In this document: positions 1-7,094 of the stretch, piece by piece
How the letters are laid out: each line of letters starts with the position of its first letter
Position numbering within the stretch: the first letter of the stretch is position 1
Assembly: GCF_007829815.1 (NCBI RefSeq)
Contig: NZ_VIWT01000001.1
Span: 1 to 64,000, forward strand
Reading direction: 5' to 3'
Length of the DNA stretch: 64,000 nucleotides
Source of the DNA: Kitasatospora viridis
Lineage (GTDB): Bacteria > Actinomycetota > Actinomycetes > Streptomycetales > Streptomycetaceae
The notes under the pieces: model-generated
Seen by the model: the letters and a program-made list of their open reading frames with translations, nothing else
Databases searched by the model: none
Told to the model about the DNA's origin: nothing
Made by a program: the position numbers and the translations under genes

Positions 1-444
1 CTGCTGCTCGCCTGCGCCGCCGCCGGCATGCTGCTCGGCGACACGGTGACCGGCCGGTTCACGCCGCCGCGCCTGCGCGCCCGGCTCGGCGTGCCGCTCT
101 GTCTGCTGCTCGCCGCCCCGTACCCGCTGCTCGCGCTGCGTCCGCCGCCGCCCATCGCCGTCGTCGCAGTCGCCGTCACCGTCGCCTCGATCGGGTACGC
201 CTCCGCGCTCCCCCTGCAGGAGCGCCTGCTCGACCGCACCCCGGCCGACCGCCACGGCCAGGCACTCGGTCTGCACTCCGCCGGCATGCTCACCGCCCAG
301 GGGTGCTGTGCCGCCCTCGCCGGTGCACTCGCGGAGCACACCTCCCCCAGCACCGCCATCGCCGTGCTGGCTACGGCCTCACTTGCCACCACCCTGCTGC
401 TGGCCAGGGGCCTGAGCGACCGTCGGCCCCCAGCGCTACGCTGA
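1..444 (+). CDS. MFS transporter, C-terminal part (cut by window edge)
   Basis: The reading frame is open from base 1 and ends at a TGA, so this is the last ~147 residues of a gene that begins outside the window. Several hydrophobic stretches (for example around LCLLLAAPYPLLAL and IAVVAVAVTVASIGYA) alternate with short basic loops such as RFTPPRLRARLG, as in the C-terminal half of a major facilitator superfamily carrier. The segment PLQERLLDRTPADRHGQALG resembles the loop seen in Streptomyces MFS proteins. Substrate cannot be told from this fragment. Confidence is moderate because the N-terminal signature motifs are missing. Confidence 0.7.
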   Translation: MLLACAAAGMLLGDTVTGRFTPPRLRARLGVPLCLLLAAPYPLLALRPPPPIAVVAVAVTVASIGYASALPLQERLLDRTPADRHGQALGLHSAGMLTAQGCCAALAGALAEHTSPSTAIAVLATASLATTLLLARGLSDRRPPALR

Positions 445-536
445 CGAACGATCACACGAGCGATCAACCGTGCACCCGTACGAACACTCCGCCCACCGGC
501 GTTCCGGTGTTCGGCGCACCACCCGAGGGGGACCCC

Positions 537-1343
537 ATGGACCACACCCGCGTAACCGAGTACCTGGCCCGGCTCGGCACGCCCCGCCCCGCCGCGCCCG
601 ACCTCGCCGCGCTGCGCACCCTGCAGCGCGCCCACCCCATGGCGATCCCGTTCGAGAACCTCAGCGTCCGGCTCGGCGAGCCGATCACGCTCACCGAGGA
701 GGCGCTGGTCGCCAAGGTGCTGGACCGCCGCCGGGGCGGCTACTGCTACGAGCTCAACGGCGCGTTCGCCGCGCTGCTGACCGCGCTCGGCTACCGGGTG
801 GAGCTGCTCAGCGGCCGGGTGCTGGCCCGGGGCGGGGCGGGTCTGCCGTTCGACCACCTCGCGCTGCGGGTGTGGCTGGACGGGGAGGCGTGGCTGGTGG
901 ACGTCGGGTTCGGGCAGCTGAGCGCCGAGCCGCTGCGGCTCGCCGAACGCGGCGAGCAGCAGGACGCGTTCGGCACCTTCCGGATCACCGAGCACTTGCC
1001 GACCGGCGTCAGCGGCACCACGACCGACCCGCTGCCGGACCTGGACGTGGCGCAGGACGGCGAGGTCCAGTTCCGACTGGACCAGCGCCCGTACCAGCTG
1101 ACCGACTTCGTGCCGGCGTGCTGGTACCAGTCGACCTCGCCGGACTCCCCGTTCACCGGCCGCACCCTCTGCTCGCGGCTCACCCCGCAGGGCCGGGAGA
1201 CCCTGGTCGGCGGTGTGCTGATCCGCACCGTCGACGGCGAGCAGACCCGCGAGGAGCTGACCACCGCCGAGGAGCAGCGGTCCGCCTACCGCGAGTTGTT
1301 CGGCATCGAGCTCACCCTCGACGAGGTGAAGCGGCTCAGCTGA
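537..1343 (+). CDS. Arylamine N-acetyltransferase (NAT)
   Basis: A 268-residue cytosolic enzyme that transfers acetyl from acetyl-CoA to arylamines, hydrazines or related amines. The NAT catalytic triad is in canonical places: Cys70 in RRGGYCYELNGAF, His107 in PFDHLALRV and Asp122 in WLVDVGFGQ. The N-terminal helical block with IPFENLSVRLG is also typical. Length matches the family (about 260-290 residues). The frame is open further upstream, but the ATG at 537 follows a GAGGGGGA stretch at good spacing and gives the family N terminus. It stands between an MFS gene and a convergent dehydrogenase. In actinomycetes some NAT relatives act as amide synthases in antibiotic pathways; no such pathway is visible here, so a detoxification role is more likely. 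Confidence 0.9.
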   Translation: MDHTRVTEYLARLGTPRPAAPDLAALRTLQRAHPMAIPFENLSVRLGEPITLTEEALVAKVLDRRRGGYCYELNGAFAALLTALGYRVELLSGRVLARGGAGLPFDHLALRVWLDGEAWLVDVGFGQLSAEPLRLAERGEQQDAFGTFRITEHLPTGVSGTTTDPLPDLDVAQDGEVQFRLDQRPYQLTDFVPACWYQSTSPDSPFTGRTLCSRLTPQGRETLVGGVLIRTVDGEQTREELTTAEEQRSAYRELFGIELTLDEVKRLS

Positions 1344-1366
1344 CAGCAACTCAGCTGACAGCGGGC

Positions 1367-2317
1367 TCAGTTGACCACGTGGGCCAGCGGCTCCCCCTTG
1401 GCGAACCGGGCCAGCTGCTCGGCGACCAGCCGCTGCGCCCGGGGCAGGAAGGCCGAGGAGCTGCCGCCCACGTGCGGGGTGATCAGCACTCCGGGCGCGT
1501 GCCAGAGCGGGTGGCCGGCGGGCAGCGGCTCGGGGTCGGTGACGTCCAGGGCGGCGCGCAGCCGACCGGTCGTCAGCTCGGCCACCAGCGCCTCGGTGCG
1601 CACGACCGGTCCGCGGGCGACGTTGACCAGCAGCGCGCCGTCCTTCATCGCGGCCAGGAAGCCGGCGTCCACCAGGCCCCGGGTCTGCTCGGTGAGCGGC
1701 ACGACCAGGATCACCACGTCGGCCCGGGGCAGCAGCGCGGGCAGGTCGGCGAGCGCGTGCACGGGGCCGCTCGGGCCGGTCCTGGCGGTGCGGGCGACCC
1801 GCTCGACGGTGACCTCGAAGGGCAGCAGCCGGGCCTCGATCGCAGCGCCGACCGAGCCGTAGCCGACGATCAGCACGTTCTTGTCGGCGAGCGCGGGGTA
1901 GAAGCCGGCCCGCCAGTCCTCGGCGTCCTGGCCGCGGACGAAGGCGGGCAGGTCGCGCAGCGCGGCGAGGGTGAGCGCGAGGGCGAGCTCGGCGGTGCTG
2001 GCGTCGTGCACGCCGCGCGCGTTGCTCAGGGTGACGCCGACGGGCACGTGCGGGGCGATGTCGTCCACCCCTGCGGTCTGGGTCTGCACGGCGCGCAGCC
2101 GGGGCATCCGGTCGAGCAGCGGGAGCACGGTGCCGGTCTTGAGGTAGGGGGTGACCAGCAGCTCGACCCGGGCGAGCAGCTCGGCGGGCGGCGGTCCGGG
2201 GCGGCCGTCGGTGCGCTCGCCGTCGAAGGTGTGCAGTTCGAGCCCGTCGGCGGGCAGGCCGGGGAGCTGCTCGGCGGAGTAGGGCGTGAGGACCACGGGG
2301 GCGGGTGCGGCGATCAT
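1367..2317 (-). CDS. D-isomer-specific 2-hydroxyacid dehydrogenase
   Basis: 316 residues. The NAD-binding Rossmann motif is VLIVGYGSVG (GxGxxG) near residue 150. Downstream are the catalytic-arginine segment NVARGPVV, the acidic segment DVTDPEPLP and the catalytic histidine in ITPHVGG, the order seen in D-2-hydroxyacid dehydrogenases (phosphoglycerate dehydrogenase/glyoxylate reductase group). It reduces 2-keto acids or oxidises D-2-hydroxy acids with NAD(P)H. The exact substrate is not predictable; there is no ACT regulatory domain, so it is not a typical biosynthetic SerA. The ATG giving MIAAPAPVV is chosen; upstream sequence is Pro/Arg-rich and unlike the family. It converges on the NAT gene with only 23 bp between stops. 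Confidence 0.85.
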   Translation of the reverse strand: MIAAPAPVVLTPYSAEQLPGLPADGLELHTFDGERTDGRPGPPPAELLARVELLVTPYLKTGTVLPLLDRMPRLRAVQTQTAGVDDIAPHVPVGVTLSNARGVHDASTAELALALTLAALRDLPAFVRGQDAEDWRAGFYPALADKNVLIVGYGSVGAAIEARLLPFEVTVERVARTARTGPSGPVHALADLPALLPRADVVILVVPLTEQTRGLVDAGFLAAMKDGALLVNVARGPVVRTEALVAELTTGRLRAALDVTDPEPLPAGHPLWHAPGVLITPHVGGSSSAFLPRAQRLVAEQLARFAKGEPLAHVVN

Positions 2318-2483
2318 GCCCCGCAATCTACCCACCGCCGCGCGGGGCACCCCACCGCCCTGCGTCGGCCGACGCCCTCCTCCCTCCTCGCCACCGGGGC
2401 CGTTTGGCCGGGGCCTGCGCACTCCGTACGATTCATCGAGTAATCGGGGCGGACACCAGGACGAGCAGGGAAGCGGCAGCGGA

Positions 2484-4097
2484 ATGACGAGGGCAGCGGA
2501 GGCGACGGATCAGCAGGACGAGGCCGTGCACGAGATCGTGGACGTGGACCAGGCCGTGAACGGCAACGCGGCCGAAGCCGTGCACGAGACCGAGGCCGTG
2601 CACATGGCCGTGGACGTGGCCGTGGACGTGGCCGAGAACGAGACCGTGACGGACTTCGGACCCGGCATCGACCCGGAGCGGCTGCAGTTCTGCCTGGACG
2701 TGCTGGGCGAGCTGGACTCGCTGGACGTGGACCACCCGGACGCGATCGCCGTCCGCCGCGCCGTCGCGCACATCTTCCGCACCGTGAAGCAGCGCCGCCG
2801 CCAGGAGTACCGGGCGAAGAAGACGGCGAACGACCGCGAGGTGACCTCGCGCACCGCGACCGGTGCGCCGGGCCGGATCGACGACGAGACGGCCGGCGTC
2901 TTCGGCCTGACCTCGCCGACCACCACCAGCGAGCTCGCCGGCATCCTGCAGCGCCCCCGCTCCTGCTACGTCTGCAAGCAGCGCTACGTCGAGGTGGACG
3001 CGTTCTACCACCAGCTCTGCCCGAACTGCGCGGAGCTGAACCGGTCGCGCCGCTACCAGCGGGCCGACCTGACGGGGCGTCGGGCGCTGCTGACCGGTGG
3101 CCGGGCGAAGATCGGCATGTACATCGCGCTGATGCTGCTGCGTGACGGCGCGCACACCACGATCACCACCCGCTTCCCGAAGGACGCGATCCGCCGCTTC
3201 AAGGCGATGCCGGACAGCGCCGAGTGGCTGCACCGGCTGAAGATCGTCGGCATCGACCTGCGCGACCCGGCGCAGGTGGTGGCGCTGGCCGACTCGGTGG
3301 CGGCGGACGGTCCGCTGGACATCCTGATCAACAACGCGGCGCAGACGGTGCGCCGCTCCCCGGCCGCGTACGCCGAGCTGGTGGCCGCCGAGGCGGCGCC
3401 GCTGCCGACCGGCGAGCTGCCGGCCAGCGAGGTGATCGGTGCCTTCGGCAGCGGCGCGGTGGACCGTCCGGCACTGCCGGGCCTGGCCGGCGGCGAGGGG
3501 CTCTCGGCGCAGGACGTGGCCGAGCTGGCGCTGGTGACCGGTTCGGCGTCGCCGGCCCGGATCGCGGCGGGCACGGCGATCGACGCGGGCGGCCTGGTGC
3601 CCGACCTGGTGGACACCAACAGCTGGGTGCAGACGGTCAGCGAGGTCGACCCGATCGAGCTGCTGGAGGTCCAGCTGTGCAACTCGACGGCGCCGTTCAT
3701 CCTGGTCAGCCGGCTGCGTCCGGCGCTGGCGGCGTCCGCGGCGCGGCGCAAGTACGTGGTGAACGTCTCCGCGATGGAGGGTCAGTTCTCCCGCGGCTAC
3801 AAGGGTGCCGGCCACCCGCACACGAACATGGCCAAGGCGGCGCTGAACATGCTGACCCGGACCAGTGCCCGGGAGATGCTGGAGGCCGACGGCATCCTGA
3901 TGACCGCCGTGGACACCGGCTGGATCACCGACGAGCGGCCGCACCCGGACAAGATGCGGCTGGCCGACGAGGGCTTCCACGCGCCGCTGGACCTGGTGGA
4001 CGGCGCGGCCCGGGTGTACGACCCGATCGTCCGCGGCGAGCAGGGCGAGGACCTGTACGGCTGCTTCCTGAAGGACTTCGAGCCTTCCAACTGGTGA
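2484..4097 (+). CDS. Zinc-ribbon-containing short-chain dehydrogenase (SDR) family protein
   Basis: 537 residues. The first ~55 are acidic and quasi-repetitive (AVHE, VDVAVDVAE). A helical region (about 60-140) is followed by a treble-cysteine-pair ribbon near residue 160: CYVCKQRY...HQLCPNC. The C-terminal ~330 residues form an SDR fold with TGGRAKIG (cofactor loop), ILINNAAQ (NNAG-like) and a catalytic-type segment VVNVSAMEG...NMAKAALNM. The usual YxxxK is not in canonical form, because about 12 residues separate Tyr from the Lys-like NMAK. This composite protein is conserved in Streptomyces but, as far as I know, has no assigned substrate. The ORF is open further upstream; the ATG at 2484 is chosen because upstream codons read like non-coding sequence. 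A zinc-dependent protein or nucleic-acid contact is inferred, not shown. Confidence 0.8.
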   Translation: MTRAAEATDQQDEAVHEIVDVDQAVNGNAAEAVHETEAVHMAVDVAVDVAENETVTDFGPGIDPERLQFCLDVLGELDSLDVDHPDAIAVRRAVAHIFRTVKQRRRQEYRAKKTANDREVTSRTATGAPGRIDDETAGVFGLTSPTTTSELAGILQRPRSCYVCKQRYVEVDAFYHQLCPNCAELNRSRRYQRADLTGRRALLTGGRAKIGMYIALMLLRDGAHTTITTRFPKDAIRRFKAMPDSAEWLHRLKIVGIDLRDPAQVVALADSVAADGPLDILINNAAQTVRRSPAAYAELVAAEAAPLPTGELPASEVIGAFGSGAVDRPALPGLAGGEGLSAQDVAELALVTGSASPARIAAGTAIDAGGLVPDLVDTNSWVQTVSEVDPIELLEVQLCNSTAPFILVSRLRPALAASAARRKYVVNVSAMEGQFSRGYKGAGHPHTNMAKAALNMLTRTSAREMLEADGILMTAVDTGWITDERPHPDKMRLADEGFHAPLDLVDGAARVYDPIVRGEQGEDLYGCFLKDFEPSNW

Positions 4098-4137
4098 GCC
4101 GAGCGGCCCGGGCGGCCGGTCGGGAGAGGCGGGATCC

Positions 4138-4593
4138 GTGGGAACTGTGACCGGGACACACCTGATCGGCGCGGGCGTGATCGTGCCCAGCACGGACGGC
4201 CGTCAGGTGCTGATCGGCCGCCGGACCGCGGCCGGCGAGCCGCCGACCTGGAGCCTGCCGGGCGGCAAGGCGGACGAGCCGGGCGAGTCCTTCGAGCAGG
4301 CGGCCGCCCGCGAGTTGGCCGAGGAGACCGGGATCGTGCTGCCGGCCGAGCGGATGCGGGTGCTCGGCGTGCTGCTGGACCACCTGGCGGGACGGCCCCG
4401 GCTGACCGCCGCGGTGCTGGCGCCGGCCAGTGACGCGCCGGCCTTCGTGACCGAGCCGCACGCCTGCGCCGGGTGGGAGCGGGTCGGGCTGGACGAGCTG
4501 CCGGAGCCGATGTTCGGACCGTCCTCCTGGGTGCTGTCGCAGTGGCTGCCGGAGCGGCCGCTGCCGGCGGGGGTGCACGCCTACCGACTCTGA
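4138..4593 (+). CDS. Nudix hydrolase
   Basis: 151 residues. It hydrolyses a nucleoside diphosphate linked to another moiety; many small actinobacterial members act on oxidised or damaged nucleotides. The Nudix box is clear: GGKADEPGESFEQAAARELA followed by EETGI, with REL/EET metal-binding residues in place. Spacing between GG and the first conserved Glu is one residue longer than usual, which I regard as within family variation. The N terminus (IGAGVIVPSTDGRQVLIGRR) and the hydrophobic strand pattern fit the MutT fold. The GTG start follows GGGAGAGG at good distance. It begins 40 bp after the SDR gene and may be co-transcribed with it. Specific substrate unknown. Confidence 0.88.
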   Translation: MGTVTGTHLIGAGVIVPSTDGRQVLIGRRTAAGEPPTWSLPGGKADEPGESFEQAAARELAEETGIVLPAERMRVLGVLLDHLAGRPRLTAAVLAPASDAPAFVTEPHACAGWERVGLDELPEPMFGPSSWVLSQWLPERPLPAGVHAYRL

Positions 4594-4602
4594 CCCGGCC
4601 GA

Positions 4603-4617
4603 CTGACTGACCGTCAG
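4603..4617. repeat. 15-bp opposed-stop palindrome copy
   Basis: CTGACTGACCGTCAG, a one-off variant of the CTGACGG-N-CCGTCAG palindrome found repeatedly in this window. It lies between the Nudix stop and the convergent SsgA-like gene; the TCA on the right supplies the TGA stop of the SsgA-like gene. Confidence 0.6.
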
Positions 4618-5072
4618 TCATCGATCCCCTGGTCGTGCTCGCGCTCCCCGGTGTCGAGGACCGCGCCGAGCCAGTGGTCGAGCGCGGCCGCGCACTGCTC
4701 GCCGCCCGAGGGCACCCGGGCGTAGCTACGGTCCAGGAAGTCCCGCAGCCCCTGTTCCTCGGCGCGCAGCACGGCGGCCGCGCCGTCGGCGCCGCGCAGC
4801 AGCACCAGGACGTGGTCCAGGTCGGCCTCGGGTTCGAGCACCACGTCGCCGTCGCCGGCGGGCGCGTCCAGCCCTTCGGCCAGCAGCTCGCGGGCGAAGG
4901 TCCAGCGCTCGGGTGCGCCGAGCGGGAGCAGGAAGTCCACCCGGACGGCCAGCGGGTCGTAGCTGTGGTACGCCCAGGTGGAGCGGAGCGGAATCCGTTC
5001 GTCCTGGCCGGGCACCAGCAGTTCGACCGCGACCTCGGCCGTCACTGCCACCGTTGCCTCGTCACCGCTCAT
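4614..5072 (-). CDS. SsgA-like sporulation/cell-division protein (SALP)
   Basis: 152 residues. SsgA-like proteins are small single-domain proteins, restricted to morphologically complex actinomycetes, that steer septum placement and peptidoglycan remodelling during sporulation; SsgB recruits FtsZ. Recognisable family features are the LRSTWAYHSYDPLAVRVDF strand block, WTFARELLAEGLDAPAGDGD (the W-FAR-LL-EG signature), and FLDRSYARVPSGGE near the C terminus. It is not a close match to SsgB as I remember it (insertions before the C terminus and an acidic tail), so it is called only as a SALP. The ATG at 5072 gives a normal family N terminus. It is monocistronic and convergent with the Nudix gene. 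Confidence 0.85.
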   Translation of the reverse strand: MSGDEATVAVTAEVAVELLVPGQDERIPLRSTWAYHSYDPLAVRVDFLLPLGAPERWTFARELLAEGLDAPAGDGDVVLEPEADLDHVLVLLRGADGAAAVLRAEEQGLRDFLDRSYARVPSGGEQCAAALDHWLGAVLDTGEREHDQGIDD

Positions 5073-5245
5073 CTCGTACGCCTCCGATCCGGTCGGCGCG
5101 CTCTCCGGGAGCCGTCGTGCGAGCGCTAATGCCCAGCTCGCCGCCGGTCAAACCGCCCGGGAGGACTCGGACCGGACCGCGCATCCGCTGCTCAGGACGC
5201 GTCGGGGCGGCGGCGCAGTTCCTCGTACCGCCAGGACCACCCGGC

Positions 5246-5614
5246 CTACCGGGCCTCCCAGGCGGCGATCAGGGCGAGCAGCCCGGGGAAGCGCCGCTCC
5301 AGGTCGGCGACCCGCACCTGACTGCGGCGCTCCAGGCCGTACTGGCGCTGCCGGGTGACGCCGGCCTCCCGGAGCACCTTGAAGTGGTGGGTCAGCGAGG
5401 ACTTCGGGCGGTCGATGCCGAACCAGCCGCAGGGGTGGTCGAACTCCTCGGCCTCCAGCAGCAGCTTCTGAACGATGGTCAGCCGCAGCGGGTCGGCCAG
5501 CGCGCCCAGCACCTGCTCCAGGCGCAGCTCGTCGAGGGCCGGCTCGGGCAGCGGCTCGGGCACCCCGGGGCGCGGCGGGTGGTCCTTGAACGGCGGTGCG
5601 GCGATCGCGGCCAT
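5246..5614 (-). CDS. ArsR-family transcriptional regulator
   Basis: 122 residues with a winged helix-turn-helix: LGALADPLRLTIVQKLLL (first helices), KSSLTHHFKVLREAGVTRQR (recognition helix region) and a wing ending in RVADLERRFPG. The LGALADPLRL and LTHHFKVLREAG segments are hallmark ArsR sequences. There is no obvious CxC metal site, although one Cys (FDHPCGWFG) precedes the recognition helix, so a metal ligand is not certain. It is divergent from an EntS-like MFS exporter; the shared region contains a perfect 7-bp inverted repeat. Inference: it represses itself and the exporter and is released by a small molecule or metal. Confidence 0.88.
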   Translation of the reverse strand: MAAIAAPPFKDHPPRPGVPEPLPEPALDELRLEQVLGALADPLRLTIVQKLLLEAEEFDHPCGWFGIDRPKSSLTHHFKVLREAGVTRQRQYGLERRSQVRVADLERRFPGLLALIAAWEAR

Positions 5615-5640
5615 CGTGACGGTCCTCCACGCTCGGCAAT

Positions 5641-5660
5641 AGTACGAACTTCATCGTACT
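5641..5660. promoter_or_regulatory. Inverted repeat, probable ArsR operator
   Basis: AGTACGA-ACTTCA-TCGTACT: perfect 7-bp arms with a 6-bp spacer, in the divergent region 27 bp upstream of the ArsR start and 112 bp upstream of the MFS start. AT content is well above the surroundings. Position suits autoregulation. Confidence 0.6.
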
Positions 5661-5771
5661 GTACGTCAGGTTCGGGAAAACTCGTACCTTCCCCGCTCGC
5701 CCGTTGACCTTGCCCCTGGGGGAAGCCCCAGGGTCGGTGCGGTCGACGGCGAACGCGGAGGGAGCGGGCGG

Positions 5772-7061
5772 GTGCGGGTACTGATGGACGTGGAGCCCTT
5801 GCGGCAACGGGAGTTCCGGCGGTTGCTGGGGGCCCGGACGGTCACCTCGCTGGGGGCGCAGCTCACGGCGGTGACGGTGCCCCTGCAGATCTACCAGCGC
5901 ACCGGGTCGTCCGCGGCGGTGGGCCTGGCCGGGCTGGTGGGCCTGGTGCCGATGGTGCTGGCCGCGCTGTGGGGCGGGGCGGTCGCCGACCGGGTGGACC
6001 GCCGCCGGATGCTGCTGGTCACCAACGGCGGGATCGGGCTGACCTCGGTGCTGCTGGCGCTCCAGCAGTCGGTGGGCGTGCTGCTCCTGCTGGTCGCGGT
6101 GCAGCAGGCGTTCTTCGGCGCCAACGCGGCGGTGGGCGGTGCGGTGACGCCCCGGCTGGTGCCCGCGCCGCTGCTGCCGGCGGCCAACACGCTGCAGTCG
6201 ACCGTGGACTGGTCCGCCGGCATCGCCGGGCCGCTGCTCGCGGGCGCGCTGCTGCCGGTGCTCGGGGCGCGGACGCTCTACCTGGCGGACGCCGTGGCGA
6301 TGGGCGCCACGCTCTGGGCGGTCCGGTGCCTGCCCGCGCTGCCCGCACTGCCCACGCACCCCGTGGCGGGCAGCGCACGCACCCCCCGCCCCGGGGTGCG
6401 CGCGGGCCTGCGGGTGCTGGTCCGCGACCGGGTGCTGCTGGTCACCTACCTCGCCGACTTCGCCGCCCTCTTCCTCGGCCTGCCCAGCGCGCTCTTCCCG
6501 CAACTGGCCGCTGCCCGCTGGGGGCTCGGGCAGGTCGGCGTGCTGTACGCGGCGGTCCCCGTCGGCGGGGTGCTCGCCGGGCTGTTCTCGGGGAGCTTCA
6601 CCCGGATCCGCCGCCCGGGGCTGGCGATCACCGGCGCGGTCTGCGCCTGGGGCGGCGCGATCGCCGCGTTCGCGTTCGCCCGGCCGCTGGCGCTGGCGGC
6701 CGGTCTGCTGGCCGTCGCGGGTGGCGCGCTGATCGTGCTGAGCGCCTTCCGCAAGGCCGTCCTGCAGACGGTGGTGACCGACGACCTGCGGGGCCGGCTG
6801 CAGGGCGCCGACACCGTGGTCGCGGCGGGCGGTCCCCGGCTGGCGGGGTTCGCGCACGGTGCGGCGGCGGCCGTGGTGGGCCCGGTCTGGGCGGTGGCCG
6901 GCGGCGGGCTGGCCGCCGTCGCGGTGATGCTGCTCCTCGTGCTCGCCTGCCCCGCGTTCCGCCGGCACCGGTCGCCCACCCCAACCACGCCAACCACCTC
7001 GAACACCTCAGCCGCCCCCGCCGCCCCTGCCTCCCCCGCCGCCCCGGCGGCGTCGCGGTGA
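5772..7061 (+). CDS. MFS transporter, EntS/macrolide-exporter-like
   Basis: 429 residues with about 12 hydrophobic segments. The N terminus (REFRRLLGARTVTSLGAQLTA) and the loop ADRVDRRRMLLVTNGG between helices 2 and 3 match the MFS_3/EntS subfamily, whose members export siderophores, macrolides and other small molecules by proton antiport. The C-terminal tail is Pro/Thr/Ala-rich and probably disordered. The GTG start follows GGAGGGAGCGGG. The divergent ArsR regulator and the palindromic operator suggest inducible export. Substrate unknown. Confidence 0.87.
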   Translation: MRVLMDVEPLRQREFRRLLGARTVTSLGAQLTAVTVPLQIYQRTGSSAAVGLAGLVGLVPMVLAALWGGAVADRVDRRRMLLVTNGGIGLTSVLLALQQSVGVLLLLVAVQQAFFGANAAVGGAVTPRLVPAPLLPAANTLQSTVDWSAGIAGPLLAGALLPVLGARTLYLADAVAMGATLWAVRCLPALPALPTHPVAGSARTPRPGVRAGLRVLVRDRVLLVTYLADFAALFLGLPSALFPQLAAARWGLGQVGVLYAAVPVGGVLAGLFSGSFTRIRRPGLAITGAVCAWGGAIAAFAFARPLALAAGLLAVAGGALIVLSAFRKAVLQTVVTDDLRGRLQGADTVVAAGGPRLAGFAHGAAAAVVGPVWAVAGGGLAAVAVMLLLVLACPAFRRHRSPTPTTPTTSNTSAAPAAPASPAAPAASR

Positions 7062-7094
7062 TCACGCGCACGGGCTGCCGGTAGCATCGCCGAC

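Noticed and set aside
5148..6968. 606-codon minus-strand ORF opposite the MFS exporter
   Set aside because: Gln/Arg/His-rich shadow frame; the plus-strand MFS and minus-strand ArsR genes explain the region.
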